The notes under the pieces are model-generated. The model made no database searches. It saw nothing but the letters and a program-made list of their open reading frames with translations, and had not been told where the DNA came from. Shown here one piece after another: positions 1 through 5,027 of a stretch of 5,027 nt of DNA (position 1 is its first letter; the number at the start of each line of letters is the position of its first letter). This stretch comes from Candidatus Cloacimonadota bacterium (GTDB taxonomy: Bacteria > Cloacimonadota > Cloacimonadia > Cloacimonadales > Cloacimonadaceae): the NCBI GenBank assembly GCA_017996595.1, contig JAGOGT010000059.1, positions 1 through 5,027 of the forward strand, given 5' to 3'. The position numbers and the translations under genes were made by a program.

Positions 1-614
1 CTGATTTCGGGAGGATCGTCGTGGGTGCCGGGATCAGCCCAGCCGTCGCTGATATTGCTTTCGTAGGTATAAAGGCAGATCAGGCGGCCATCATCGTCAA
101 AGATGCCAAAGGCCTGGGGTGGTTTTTCGTCGTGCAGATGAATTTTGGGAATTCCCGCGGGGAACGAGAAAAAGCTATTGAAGAGGGGATGGCCGGGATC
201 AAGCTCGATAAGCTCCCGCTCCGGGAACACACGCTTTATCTCGCGCCGGAAGGATTGATCCATGCCATAGTCGTCATCCGCATAGAGGAATCCGCCCCGC
301 AGCATCCAAATGCGCAGATTCTCTATTTCCTTATCCGAAAAGCGGATATTGCCATGGCCGGTGAGATACAGCCAGGGATATTCGAAAAGCTTGGGATCAG
401 AGGCCTTCACGGTGGCTTGATCGATGGGAAAGCTAGCTCCCAAAGTGCTTCCGGCATATTTGGCCAGATTGGGCAGCACTTCCGGATCGTTATACCAGTC
501 GCCTCCCCCATCATACTGCAAGCGGGCCAAACCTGTACGCATGGGGCTATCCACTGCCATTGCCACGGATAGCAGGCAAAGATTCAGAAGCAGCGTCAGG
601 CAAATGCGTTTCAT
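1..614 (-). CDS. Secreted DUF4159 domain protein, 3' end cut by window edge
   Basis: This gene encodes at least 204 residues and runs off the left edge without a stop codon. The ATG at 614 opens a clear signal peptide: MKR, a hydrophobic stretch to about residue 17, and a likely signal peptidase I cleavage after AMA at residue 20. The mature part matches my recollection of the DUF4159 family closely. It shows LQYDGGGDWYNDP (32-44), LPNLAKY (47-53), the YLTGHGNIRFSD block (83-94), RGGFLYADDDYGMDQSFRRE (106-125), a PAGIPKIHLHD block and, near the edge, SDGWADP. DUF4159 has no established activity. Its fold is thought to resemble class I glutamine amidotransferase-like or ThuA-like proteins, but I see no obvious catalytic Cys triad. 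By family length perhaps 20 to 40 residues are missing. The gene starts 3 bases after the stop of the upstream PP2C-like/propeller gene. There is no good Shine-Dalgarno sequence, so translation is probably coupled. The family call is confident; the function is unknown. Confidence 0.88.
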   Translation of the reverse strand, partial: MKRICLTLLLNLCLLSVAMAVDSPMRTGLARLQYDGGGDWYNDPEVLPNLAKYAGSTLGASFPIDQATVKASDPKLFEYPWLYLTGHGNIRFSDKEIENLRIWMLRGGFLYADDDYGMDQSFRREIKRVFPERELIELDPGHPLFNSFFSFPAGIPKIHLHDEKPPQAFGIFDDDGRLICLYTYESNISDGWADPGTHDDPPEI

Positions 615-617
615 TTT

Positions 618-2027
618 CTAATTCACTATCTTCAGGTCTATCTTCAGGATGGCACCATCCACCACGGCGTAGAAGCAATTATCGAAGTTATCGTAGGTGG
701 ACAGGGATTCCAGATCTTGCTTTAAAGTAAGGCTGCTGAAGGTTTCCCCCCGGGCCGGATCGATAACGCTGATGCCCCGCTGCGAAGGGATTACCACAAT
801 GCTGCGATCCAGGCGGGGATCATCTTTGCTGCCGATTTCACAGGTGCCGAAACGATCGGCCACCAGGCTATGCGTGGGCATATTCTGCTGCCACAGCACT
901 TCGCCATCTTCATGCATGCCGATCACCTGCTGATTCACAAGGCTAATCAGAATCGCATTCTGCCCCATCAGCACCGAAGATATACGCTCCGGGAATTCCT
1001 TGCTCCACAGCAGCTTTCGGTTCTTTTTGGCATAGGCATTGATCTGCTTGTCGCTGCAGAGAAAAATCTTATCCAGGCTGAAGATGGGACTGAGACTAAC
1101 GTCATAGGGCAGATCGGTAGTCCAGCCCACTTCCATACTGATGTTCCGGGCCGGCAGATTAACGATGTGATCCATATATTTGCGCAGGTTTTCGTTGCTG
1201 GTTTCCAGAATCGCAGGAATCTGCTCCAGGCGAATAGTCTTTTCCTTCTGGATACTCAGCCGGGCTTTATGCAGATACTGATCCAGTATGCGGTTTCCAA
1301 AAACCATGTAGATGGAGGCACAAATCGCCAGGGTAATAAGGATAATGCTGGAGATTTGCAGCCTGCTAAGCTTTTTGCGCCTGCTTTTAATCATCTTTTG
1401 CCCACCTTCCAGAATCAGCCAGAGGGGATGGGGCTCATTGCTAAAGCTCTCGATAAAGGTGCTGATAGTAGCCGTATCCTGAACTCGGGGCAGCACCTTG
1501 CGCGCCAGATCGCCAGACATAACTATCAGCTTCTGCTTTTCGGTGATCTGCACCCGCTGTGCTTTCAGTTTCAGGTCATTATCGGCATAACCCATCAGGC
1601 ATAGCCCTTCCTGGCTTTGCACCTGATAGTTCTTCCAGTCGCGTCCCACATTGCGCATGCCTTTGGCATCGGCTAAAACGGCAAAGATCCTTCCCGACTG
1701 CACAAAGAAGAGCTCATGATCGAAGAGCACGCCCAGAAAGAGGGAAATTCCCTTTTCTTGCAGATCGCTTTTGCGCAGCAGGGCATGCAGCTTCCAATGC
1801 AGGTCTGCAGCGAATGCGCCAAGCCATTGCTGAATCTCCATGCGCGATACATTCACGATATTGGAATTGATGATCTCCAGCTTGATCTCAGCCACCAGTT
1901 CTTCCAGAAAGTGGCTCTTTTCGGGATGCCAGGTCATCAGAAACCACCCGTAGCGTCCGTCTTTGGAGGCATTAACCTCGCAGATGCTGCTAGGGGCTGA
2001 AGATTCGCGGCTGAGAACACTGATCAT
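618..2027 (-). CDS. Membrane protein: degenerate PP2C-like domain, one TM helix, PQQ-like beta-propeller
   Basis: This is a 469-residue protein that I do not recognise as a named family. Residues about 20-210 have the secondary-structure rhythm of a PP2C (PPM) phosphatase. GISLFLGVLFDHELFFVQSG (93-112) resembles the paired central strands. LIVMSGDLARKVL (167-179) sits where PP2C enzymes have an S-D-G-L motif. The expected metal-binding aspartates are not visible there, so it may be a pseudophosphatase. A basic stretch, KSRRKKLSR (214-222), precedes a single transmembrane helix at about 224-244. By the positive-inside rule this puts the N-terminal half in the cytoplasm and the C-terminal half outside. 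Residues about 250-290 look helical. The rest resembles a small beta-propeller with PQQ-like repeats: INAYAKKNRKLLWSKEF (329-345), VIGMHEDGEVLWQQNM (368-383) and ISVIDPARGETF (419-430). The ATG at 2027 has GGAG 5 bases upstream and lies 1 base after the radical SAM stop. The gene is certain; the domain assignments are inference. Confidence 0.8.
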   Translation of the reverse strand: MISVLSRESSAPSSICEVNASKDGRYGWFLMTWHPEKSHFLEELVAEIKLEIINSNIVNVSRMEIQQWLGAFAADLHWKLHALLRKSDLQEKGISLFLGVLFDHELFFVQSGRIFAVLADAKGMRNVGRDWKNYQVQSQEGLCLMGYADNDLKLKAQRVQITEKQKLIVMSGDLARKVLPRVQDTATISTFIESFSNEPHPLWLILEGGQKMIKSRRKKLSRLQISSIILITLAICASIYMVFGNRILDQYLHKARLSIQKEKTIRLEQIPAILETSNENLRKYMDHIVNLPARNISMEVGWTTDLPYDVSLSPIFSLDKIFLCSDKQINAYAKKNRKLLWSKEFPERISSVLMGQNAILISLVNQQVIGMHEDGEVLWQQNMPTHSLVADRFGTCEIGSKDDPRLDRSIVVIPSQRGISVIDPARGETFSSLTLKQDLESLSTYDNFDNCFYAVVDGAILKIDLKIVN

Positions 2028-2028
2028 C

Positions 2029-3111
2029 TTAGCTCCACCATCTGAAAAAAGCGCGCCAGGACACGCGGAAAAGCGTGGGAATATCCATCAGCATATTCGT
2101 GTAGCCGGCATTAGCCAGCGGACACCAGCATTCTTTTTTGTGAATGCTGCGCCGTTCCAATTCTGCAGTTGGCGACCACCATATTTTCTTGAAGTTATAG
2201 TCGTTTTGCCGTAAGTTTCCCAGCGGATTAGCCTTGATGCAGCAGCTCCAGATGTCTCCATCGGGGGATATCTGGCAGGAAGCCACTCCCGAATAGCAGG
2301 GAATCACCTGCTTCTGATCGCGCATAATCCGCTTCACGAGGTTATAATATTCTATCCTGAAGGCCATGGTGATCTTGTTCATGCCCCGGTATTTATTATT
2401 CTTGATGCGATGGATCAGATAATCCACCGCGCTTTTATAGGCCACCAGCGAGGGAGTGATATCCGCGCCGATGGTATCCAGCTCCACCCTTTCTTCCGCA
2501 ATTTCCGTGATATAGCTATCCGGTTCCTTGCGCAGCAGTTCATTGGCAATGGAGGTGAATTGCTCCACATTGAAGCGCGAAATCACAGTGTGGATACCCA
2601 CATTCAAATTCTTCAGATTCAAGGCCTTCAGCCGGTAAAAGGTATCAATCGCTTTCTTATAATTTCCCGGCACGTTGCGAATCTCATCATGCTGTTCCTC
2701 AATGCCATCGAGGGAAACATTGATCACCACCTGCGCTTTGCTACAAGCCTCGGCTATGGCCCTGGTTTTTTCCACGATGCTCTTGGTTAAAATCCCATTG
2801 GTAGGGATATTGATAATCCGGGGCCGGGAAATCCGGTAGATCTCCGTAACAATCTCCACCAGATCATTGCGCAAAAAGGGCTCTCCTCCGCTGAAGGTAA
2901 TCCAGTAGGGTGCTTTGCCGATTCTGGTAAAGGTTTTGCGGTATTCTTCCACGGTCATATTCTGCGCTTGCTTCTTCCAGATTTTGCAGGTGTTACAGCG
3001 CGAATTGCAGGTATAAAGTAAACTAACGGTATAATTCATCGGCATCAACCGTGGCGCACCAAGATGCTTCATCAGCCAGTATCCGATTATCCTGAATATC
3101 ATATATAACAT
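2029..3111 (-). CDS. Radical SAM protein with partial SPASM (twitch-like) C-terminal cysteines
   Basis: This 360-residue protein is a radical SAM enzyme. The cluster motif C35-x3-C39-x2-C42 would hold the SAM-binding [4Fe-4S] cluster. It is followed by the SAM-contacting SGGEP (74-78), TNG (104-106) and NVSLDG (131-136) segments of the TIM-barrel core. The C-terminal part carries C272, C279, C290, C291, C328 and C330. C272-x12-G-x4-C290 fits the first half of the SPASM signature (CX9-15GX4C). The second half is reduced to a CWC pair, so at most one auxiliary cluster is likely. Family members modify peptides, sugars, lipids or cofactors, and nothing here fixes the substrate. No small precursor-peptide gene is visible beside it. 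The C-terminus (about 343-360) is aromatic and basic, ending FFRWW, and could touch the membrane. The start at 3111 is preceded by a weak GAG-type site; Met4 at 3102 is an alternative. The gene follows the glycosyltransferase by 11 bases, suggesting shared work in envelope glycan or lipid synthesis. Confidence 0.9.
   Translation of the reverse strand: MLYMIFRIIGYWLMKHLGAPRLMPMNYTVSLLYTCNSRCNTCKIWKKQAQNMTVEEYRKTFTRIGKAPYWITFSGGEPFLRNDLVEIVTEIYRISRPRIINIPTNGILTKSIVEKTRAIAEACSKAQVVINVSLDGIEEQHDEIRNVPGNYKKAIDTFYRLKALNLKNLNVGIHTVISRFNVEQFTSIANELLRKEPDSYITEIAEERVELDTIGADITPSLVAYKSAVDYLIHRIKNNKYRGMNKITMAFRIEYYNLVKRIMRDQKQVIPCYSGVASCQISPDGDIWSCCIKANPLGNLRQNDYNFKKIWWSPTAELERRSIHKKECWCPLANAGYTNMLMDIPTLFRVSWRAFFRWWS
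2033..2036 (-). promoter_or_regulatory. Ribosome binding site of the PP2C-like/propeller gene
   Basis: GGAG on the minus strand lies 5 bases before the ATG at 2027. It sits in the last codons of the radical SAM gene, so ribosomes finishing that gene can restart at once. Confidence 0.65.
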
Positions 3112-3122
3112 TTATTTTCTCA

Positions 3123-4010
3123 TTATTGTGTTTTCTTTGCGGAGCTTACGATCTCCCAGGCAAAAGGATTTTTGCCCTTGATATAGTAGTCCCAACTGCC
3201 CAAAATCCTGCTGAAAGCTTCCAAAGCCATCACTCCCAGCATCCTGAATGCGGCTGAAGGATGCTCCGTCAGTTCCGCGATAAATACTTTTAAAAGCGTG
3301 CTCCCTTCCTGGGATGCCACTTGATAATGCTGATAACGCTTCAGCCACAGATGCCCATTCTGGATCCGCCGCCGTTGCTTGATAAAGTCTTTCAGCTTTT
3401 CCGGCCCTTTATTTCTGATAATTGCCCCGGGAACATATTTCAGCTTCAGCCCTCTGGCTTTGATGAGCGCTTCAATGCTGGCCTCATCCACTGCCGAATC
3501 TGCCGGGATAGTCTCCATCACTTTCCGGAATACGATCATTTCTCCCAGCTTGGGACTGATGAGGGCCATGCGGTGATGCAAATTCCACAGCAACTGCACG
3601 GCATAACCGCAGAAGCTATCAGTGCTATTCACGGGCATCGGCCGTCCCCCACTGGCGCCAATCTGAGGATCGCTAAAAACCTCCAGAAGCTTTTCCAGGG
3701 TATGCTTTTCCGGGATCACATCGCCGCTGATAACGGCACAGATATCCTCACCCGCTTCTTTCAAAAAGAGGTTTATCGCCGCTGATTTACCTTCCCGCCT
3801 GGCTTGAGTGATCAGCTTCACCTGGGAATGAAGGGTGGCAAAATCCCGCACCAGGCTATCGGTGCCATCCGTGCTGGCACTGGAAACCACGATGATCTCC
3901 GTAAGGCTGGCCTTCTCCAGAATCTGCCCCACCAATGCTTCCAGCAGGTGGATGATATTTCCGGCCTCATTATGGGCAAAGATTCCCACGGAACAGCTGA
4001 TCTTATTCAT
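3123..4010 (-). CDS. Glycosyltransferase, family 2 (GT-A fold)
   Basis: This is a 295-residue protein with the layout of a GT2 enzyme, which moves a sugar from a nucleotide donor to an acceptor. SVGIFAHNEAGNI (7-19) is the first strand and nucleotide-binding loop. IIVVSSASTDGTDSLV (39-54) is the typical S-x-S-T-D-G-T block. REGKSAAIN (72-80) is the usual R-x-G-K-x-x-A-x-N motif. SGD at 95-97 takes the place of the DXD metal site, with D97 the likely metal ligand. VDEASIEALI (174-183) gives the probable catalytic acid region. FIKQRRRIQNGH (209-220) corresponds to the Q-x-x-R-W-type motif, with Arg or Ile where Trp is usual. I see no transmembrane helix, so it is likely cytosolic or peripheral. 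The ATG at 4010 lies 3 bases after the nusB stop. The nearest GGAG is 15 bases upstream, too far for a good site, which suggests translational coupling. Donor and acceptor are unknown; a role in envelope glycan or glycolipid synthesis is inferred. Confidence 0.9.
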   Translation of the reverse strand: MNKISCSVGIFAHNEAGNIIHLLEALVGQILEKASLTEIIVVSSASTDGTDSLVRDFATLHSQVKLITQARREGKSAAINLFLKEAGEDICAVISGDVIPEKHTLEKLLEVFSDPQIGASGGRPMPVNSTDSFCGYAVQLLWNLHHRMALISPKLGEMIVFRKVMETIPADSAVDEASIEALIKARGLKLKYVPGAIIRNKGPEKLKDFIKQRRRIQNGHLWLKRYQHYQVASQEGSTLLKVFIAELTEHPSAAFRMLGVMALEAFSRILGSWDYYIKGKNPFAWEIVSSAKKTQ

Positions 4011-4013
4011 GTG

Positions 4014-4469
4014 CTAAACCGGCAGCTCCTGCCCCATGTTCTTCTGAATCGCGTCCAGAATGCCATTGAGGAATTTCCCGGTCTGCTCGCTGCAGTATTT
4101 CTTGGAAATCTCTATGGCCTCATTTATTATTATCGCCGGTGGCGTGCCGGTGTGCTTCAATTCATATACAGCCAGGGACAGCACGCTTCTATCCAGCCTG
4201 GCAATCTCATCCAGCTTCCAGTGATCGGCAAAGCGCTCGATCTCCGCCTCCACATCCCCGATATTGATGATGGTATTCTTCACCAATTCTTCGGCAAAGG
4301 CATAAACCGGCGAATTCAGATGGATATTCTCTCCCGCCGCCAGATTTTGCAAGATTTCGGGATAGGCATTCAGCAATCCGTATTCCCGGAATTCTCCCTC
4401 CACCTCTGCATATTCCAGAGAGTAGAGGCACTGAATGGCCATCTCGCGGGCTTTACGCCTTTGTCCCAC
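4014..4469 (-). CDS. nusB: Transcription antitermination factor NusB
   Basis: NusB binds the boxA RNA element together with ribosomal protein S10 (NusE) and joins the antitermination complex that keeps RNA polymerase reading through rRNA operons. The protein is 151 residues and all-helical. It begins with the conserved [17 protein letters not shown] helix (3-19). The second half carries the family hallmarks: [35 protein letters not shown] (the P-x-x-x-x-INEA block) and [11 protein letters not shown] (the F-V/L-NG-x-L-D block). I chose the GTG at 4469 because it has GGAG 7 bases upstream and puts the conserved RRKARE at the N-terminus. An in-frame ATG at 4520 would add 17 residues with no family likeness, and the internal ATG at Met10 would cut conserved residues. 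The start overlaps the last 17 bases of ribH, so the two are probably translationally coupled, as the ribH-nusB pair is in many bacteria. Confidence 0.95.
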   Translation of the reverse strand: MGQRRKAREMAIQCLYSLEYAEVEGEFREYGLLNAYPEILQNLAAGENIHLNSPVYAFAEELVKNTIINIGDVEAEIERFADHWKLDEIARLDRSVLSLAVYELKHTGTPPAIIINEAIEISKKYCSEQTGKFLNGILDAIQKNMGQELPV

Positions 4470-4932
4470 CGCGTAACTCCATAAATAGCCCCAGCATTTC
4501 CAAAGCGGCGCTGGCGGCACTGAATCCCTTGTTTCCGGCTTTGGTACCGGCGCGTTCGATCGCCTGTTCCACGCTGTCCGTGGTTAATATGCCAAAAATC
4601 ACCGGTTTGCGGCTGGCCAGGCCAACCTGCGCGATCCCTTTGCTTACTTCCGCGCTCACATATTCAAAATGCGGAGTAGCTCCACGGATCACCGCTCCCA
4701 AACAGATAACGGCATCCACCGTGGCATCGGCAGCCAGTTCCTGAGCCACCAGGGGAATCTCAAATGCCCCCGGCACCCATACCACCCGGATATCTTCATC
4801 CTTCACTTCATGACGCAGCAGACAATCCACCGCCCCATCCAAAAGCTTGCCGCCAATTGCTTCATTGAAACGGCTAACTACTATTGCCACTCTGTAACCT
4901 TTGGCAACCAGTTTACCTTCTATAATTCGCAT
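4453..4932 (-). CDS. ribH: 6,7-dimethyl-8-ribityllumazine synthase
   Basis: RibH carries out the second-to-last step of riboflavin synthesis. It condenses 5-amino-6-ribitylamino-uracil with 3,4-dihydroxy-2-butanone 4-phosphate to give 6,7-dimethyl-8-ribityllumazine, in a cytosolic pentamer or 60-subunit shell. The protein is 159 residues, the usual length. Family motifs in order are AIVVSRFNE (16-24, substrate-binding Phe22), WVPGAFEIP (52-60), [14 protein letters not shown] (79-92) with the proton-transfer His88, [16 protein letters not shown] (114-129) with the phosphate-binding Arg127, and [13 protein letters not shown] (134-146). The start at 4932 is preceded by AAAAGGAG with a 6-base spacer and gives the standard [13 protein letters not shown]-terminus. 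An in-frame ATG at 4974 would add 14 unconserved residues and lacks a ribosome binding site. No other rib genes are visible in the window. Confidence 0.97.
   Translation of the reverse strand: MRIIEGKLVAKGYRVAIVVSRFNEAIGGKLLDGAVDCLLRHEVKDEDIRVVWVPGAFEIPLVAQELAADATVDAVICLGAVIRGATPHFEYVSAEVSKGIAQVGLASRKPVIFGILTTDSVEQAIERAGTKAGNKGFSAASAALEMLGLFMELRGGTKA
4477..4480 (-). promoter_or_regulatory. Ribosome binding site of nusB, inside ribH
   Basis: GGAG on the minus strand lies 7 bases before the GTG at 4469. The site is embedded in the last codons of ribH and supports the unusual GTG start of nusB. Confidence 0.75.
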
Positions 4933-4938
4933 CTTGGG

Positions 4939-4946
4939 CTCCTTTT
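4939..4946 (-). promoter_or_regulatory. Ribosome binding site of ribH
   Basis: On the minus strand this reads AAAAGGAG, followed by a 6-base spacer (CCCAAG) and the ATG at 4932. It is the strongest Shine-Dalgarno site in the window and decides the ribH start in favour of 4932 over the upstream ATG at 4974. Confidence 0.85.
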
Positions 4947-5027
4947 CACTATACTTTTTCACCCGAAATGCCATTATCTGGAACTTGGCAAATCGTTCAA
5001 GGAAAATCTTTCAGGGTGGGGATCTCC
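4947..5027. other. Upstream region of ribH, possibly holding the tail of another gene
   Basis: About 80 bases lie between the ribH ribosome binding site and the right edge. On the minus strand two frames are open at the edge and could be the end of an upstream co-directional gene. One ends EIPTLKDFP with TGA at 4999-4997. The other ends in LNDLPSSR with TAA at 4976-4974. Neither tail is long enough to identify. I see no RNA hairpin terminator and no FMN riboswitch motif in this short stretch. Confidence 0.3.
4973..5000 (-). promoter_or_regulatory. Possible sigma-70-type promoter upstream of ribH
   Basis: On the minus strand TTGAAC (5000-4995) and GATAAT (4978-4973) are separated by 16 bases, a fair match to a -35/-10 pair. 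It would start transcription near 4966, some 35 bases before the ribH ATG. The match was found by eye in a short upstream region and could be chance. The operon may instead begin further right, beyond the window. Confidence 0.25.

Noticed and set aside
21..572. A 183-residue open frame on the plus strand at the left edge
   Set aside because: The opposite strand encodes a signal peptide and a full run of DUF4159 motifs, so the plus-strand frame is a shadow.
870..1604. A 244-residue open frame on the plus strand opposite the PP2C-like/propeller gene
   Set aside because: It lies wholly antisense to a better-supported gene with a ribosome binding site and operon context. Its translation is rich in His and Gln with no recognisable domain, as expected of a shadow frame.
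3112..3348. A 78-residue minus-strand frame within the glycosyltransferase gene, ending next to the radical SAM start, considered as a small precursor-peptide gene
   Set aside because: It lies in another frame of a well-supported glycosyltransferase, has no convincing ribosome binding site, and its sequence has no leader/core pattern of a modified peptide.
3804..4484. A 226-residue open frame on the plus strand across nusB and the glycosyltransferase
   Set aside because: It is antisense to two genes with clear family motifs and spans their junction. Its translation matches no family that I recognise.
4933..4974. A 14-residue N-terminal extension of RibH from the ATG at 4974
   Set aside because: The extension is not part of the known family N-terminus and has no Shine-Dalgarno site, whereas the ATG at 4932 has a strong one at ideal spacing.
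4947..5027. FMN riboswitch upstream of ribH
   Set aside because: The region is too short to hold the full aptamer, and none of the conserved RFN-element blocks could be recognised.

Overview
The window is a stretch of bacterial chromosome with six protein genes, all on the minus strand, so transcription runs from the right edge towards the left edge. The genes are tightly packed. One pair overlaps by 17 bases and the other gaps are 1 to 11 bases, so this looks like a single transcription unit. There are no RNA genes, mobile elements, repeats or CRISPR arrays, and no gene-free stretch longer than about 95 bases.

Reading in the direction of transcription, the right-hand part holds two housekeeping genes. 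The first is ribH (lumazine synthase, riboflavin biosynthesis). The second is nusB (transcription antitermination and rRNA processing factor), which starts at a GTG inside the end of ribH. The ribH-nusB pair is widespread in bacteria. Next come a family 2 glycosyltransferase and a radical SAM protein with a shortened SPASM-like (twitch-like) cysteine region. The left-hand part holds a 469-residue membrane-anchored protein. It appears to join a degenerate PP2C-like phosphatase domain, one transmembrane helix and an extracytoplasmic PQQ-like beta-propeller. Last is a secreted DUF4159 protein that is cut off by the left edge of the window.

So the operon appears to start with housekeeping genes and continue into a poorly characterised set with enzymatic, membrane and exported parts. 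A glycosyltransferase, a radical SAM enzyme, a single-pass sensor-like protein and a secreted DUF4159 protein suggest envelope or surface-related work. No substrate can be named from the sequence.

The taxon cannot be fixed with certainty. Strong AGGAG-type ribosome binding sites, moderate base composition, a single-domain secreted DUF4159 protein and the overall style of the proteins are compatible with a Gram-negative, often uncultured lineage of the wider FCB group, such as Cloacimonadota. That assignment is a low-confidence inference from general resemblance.
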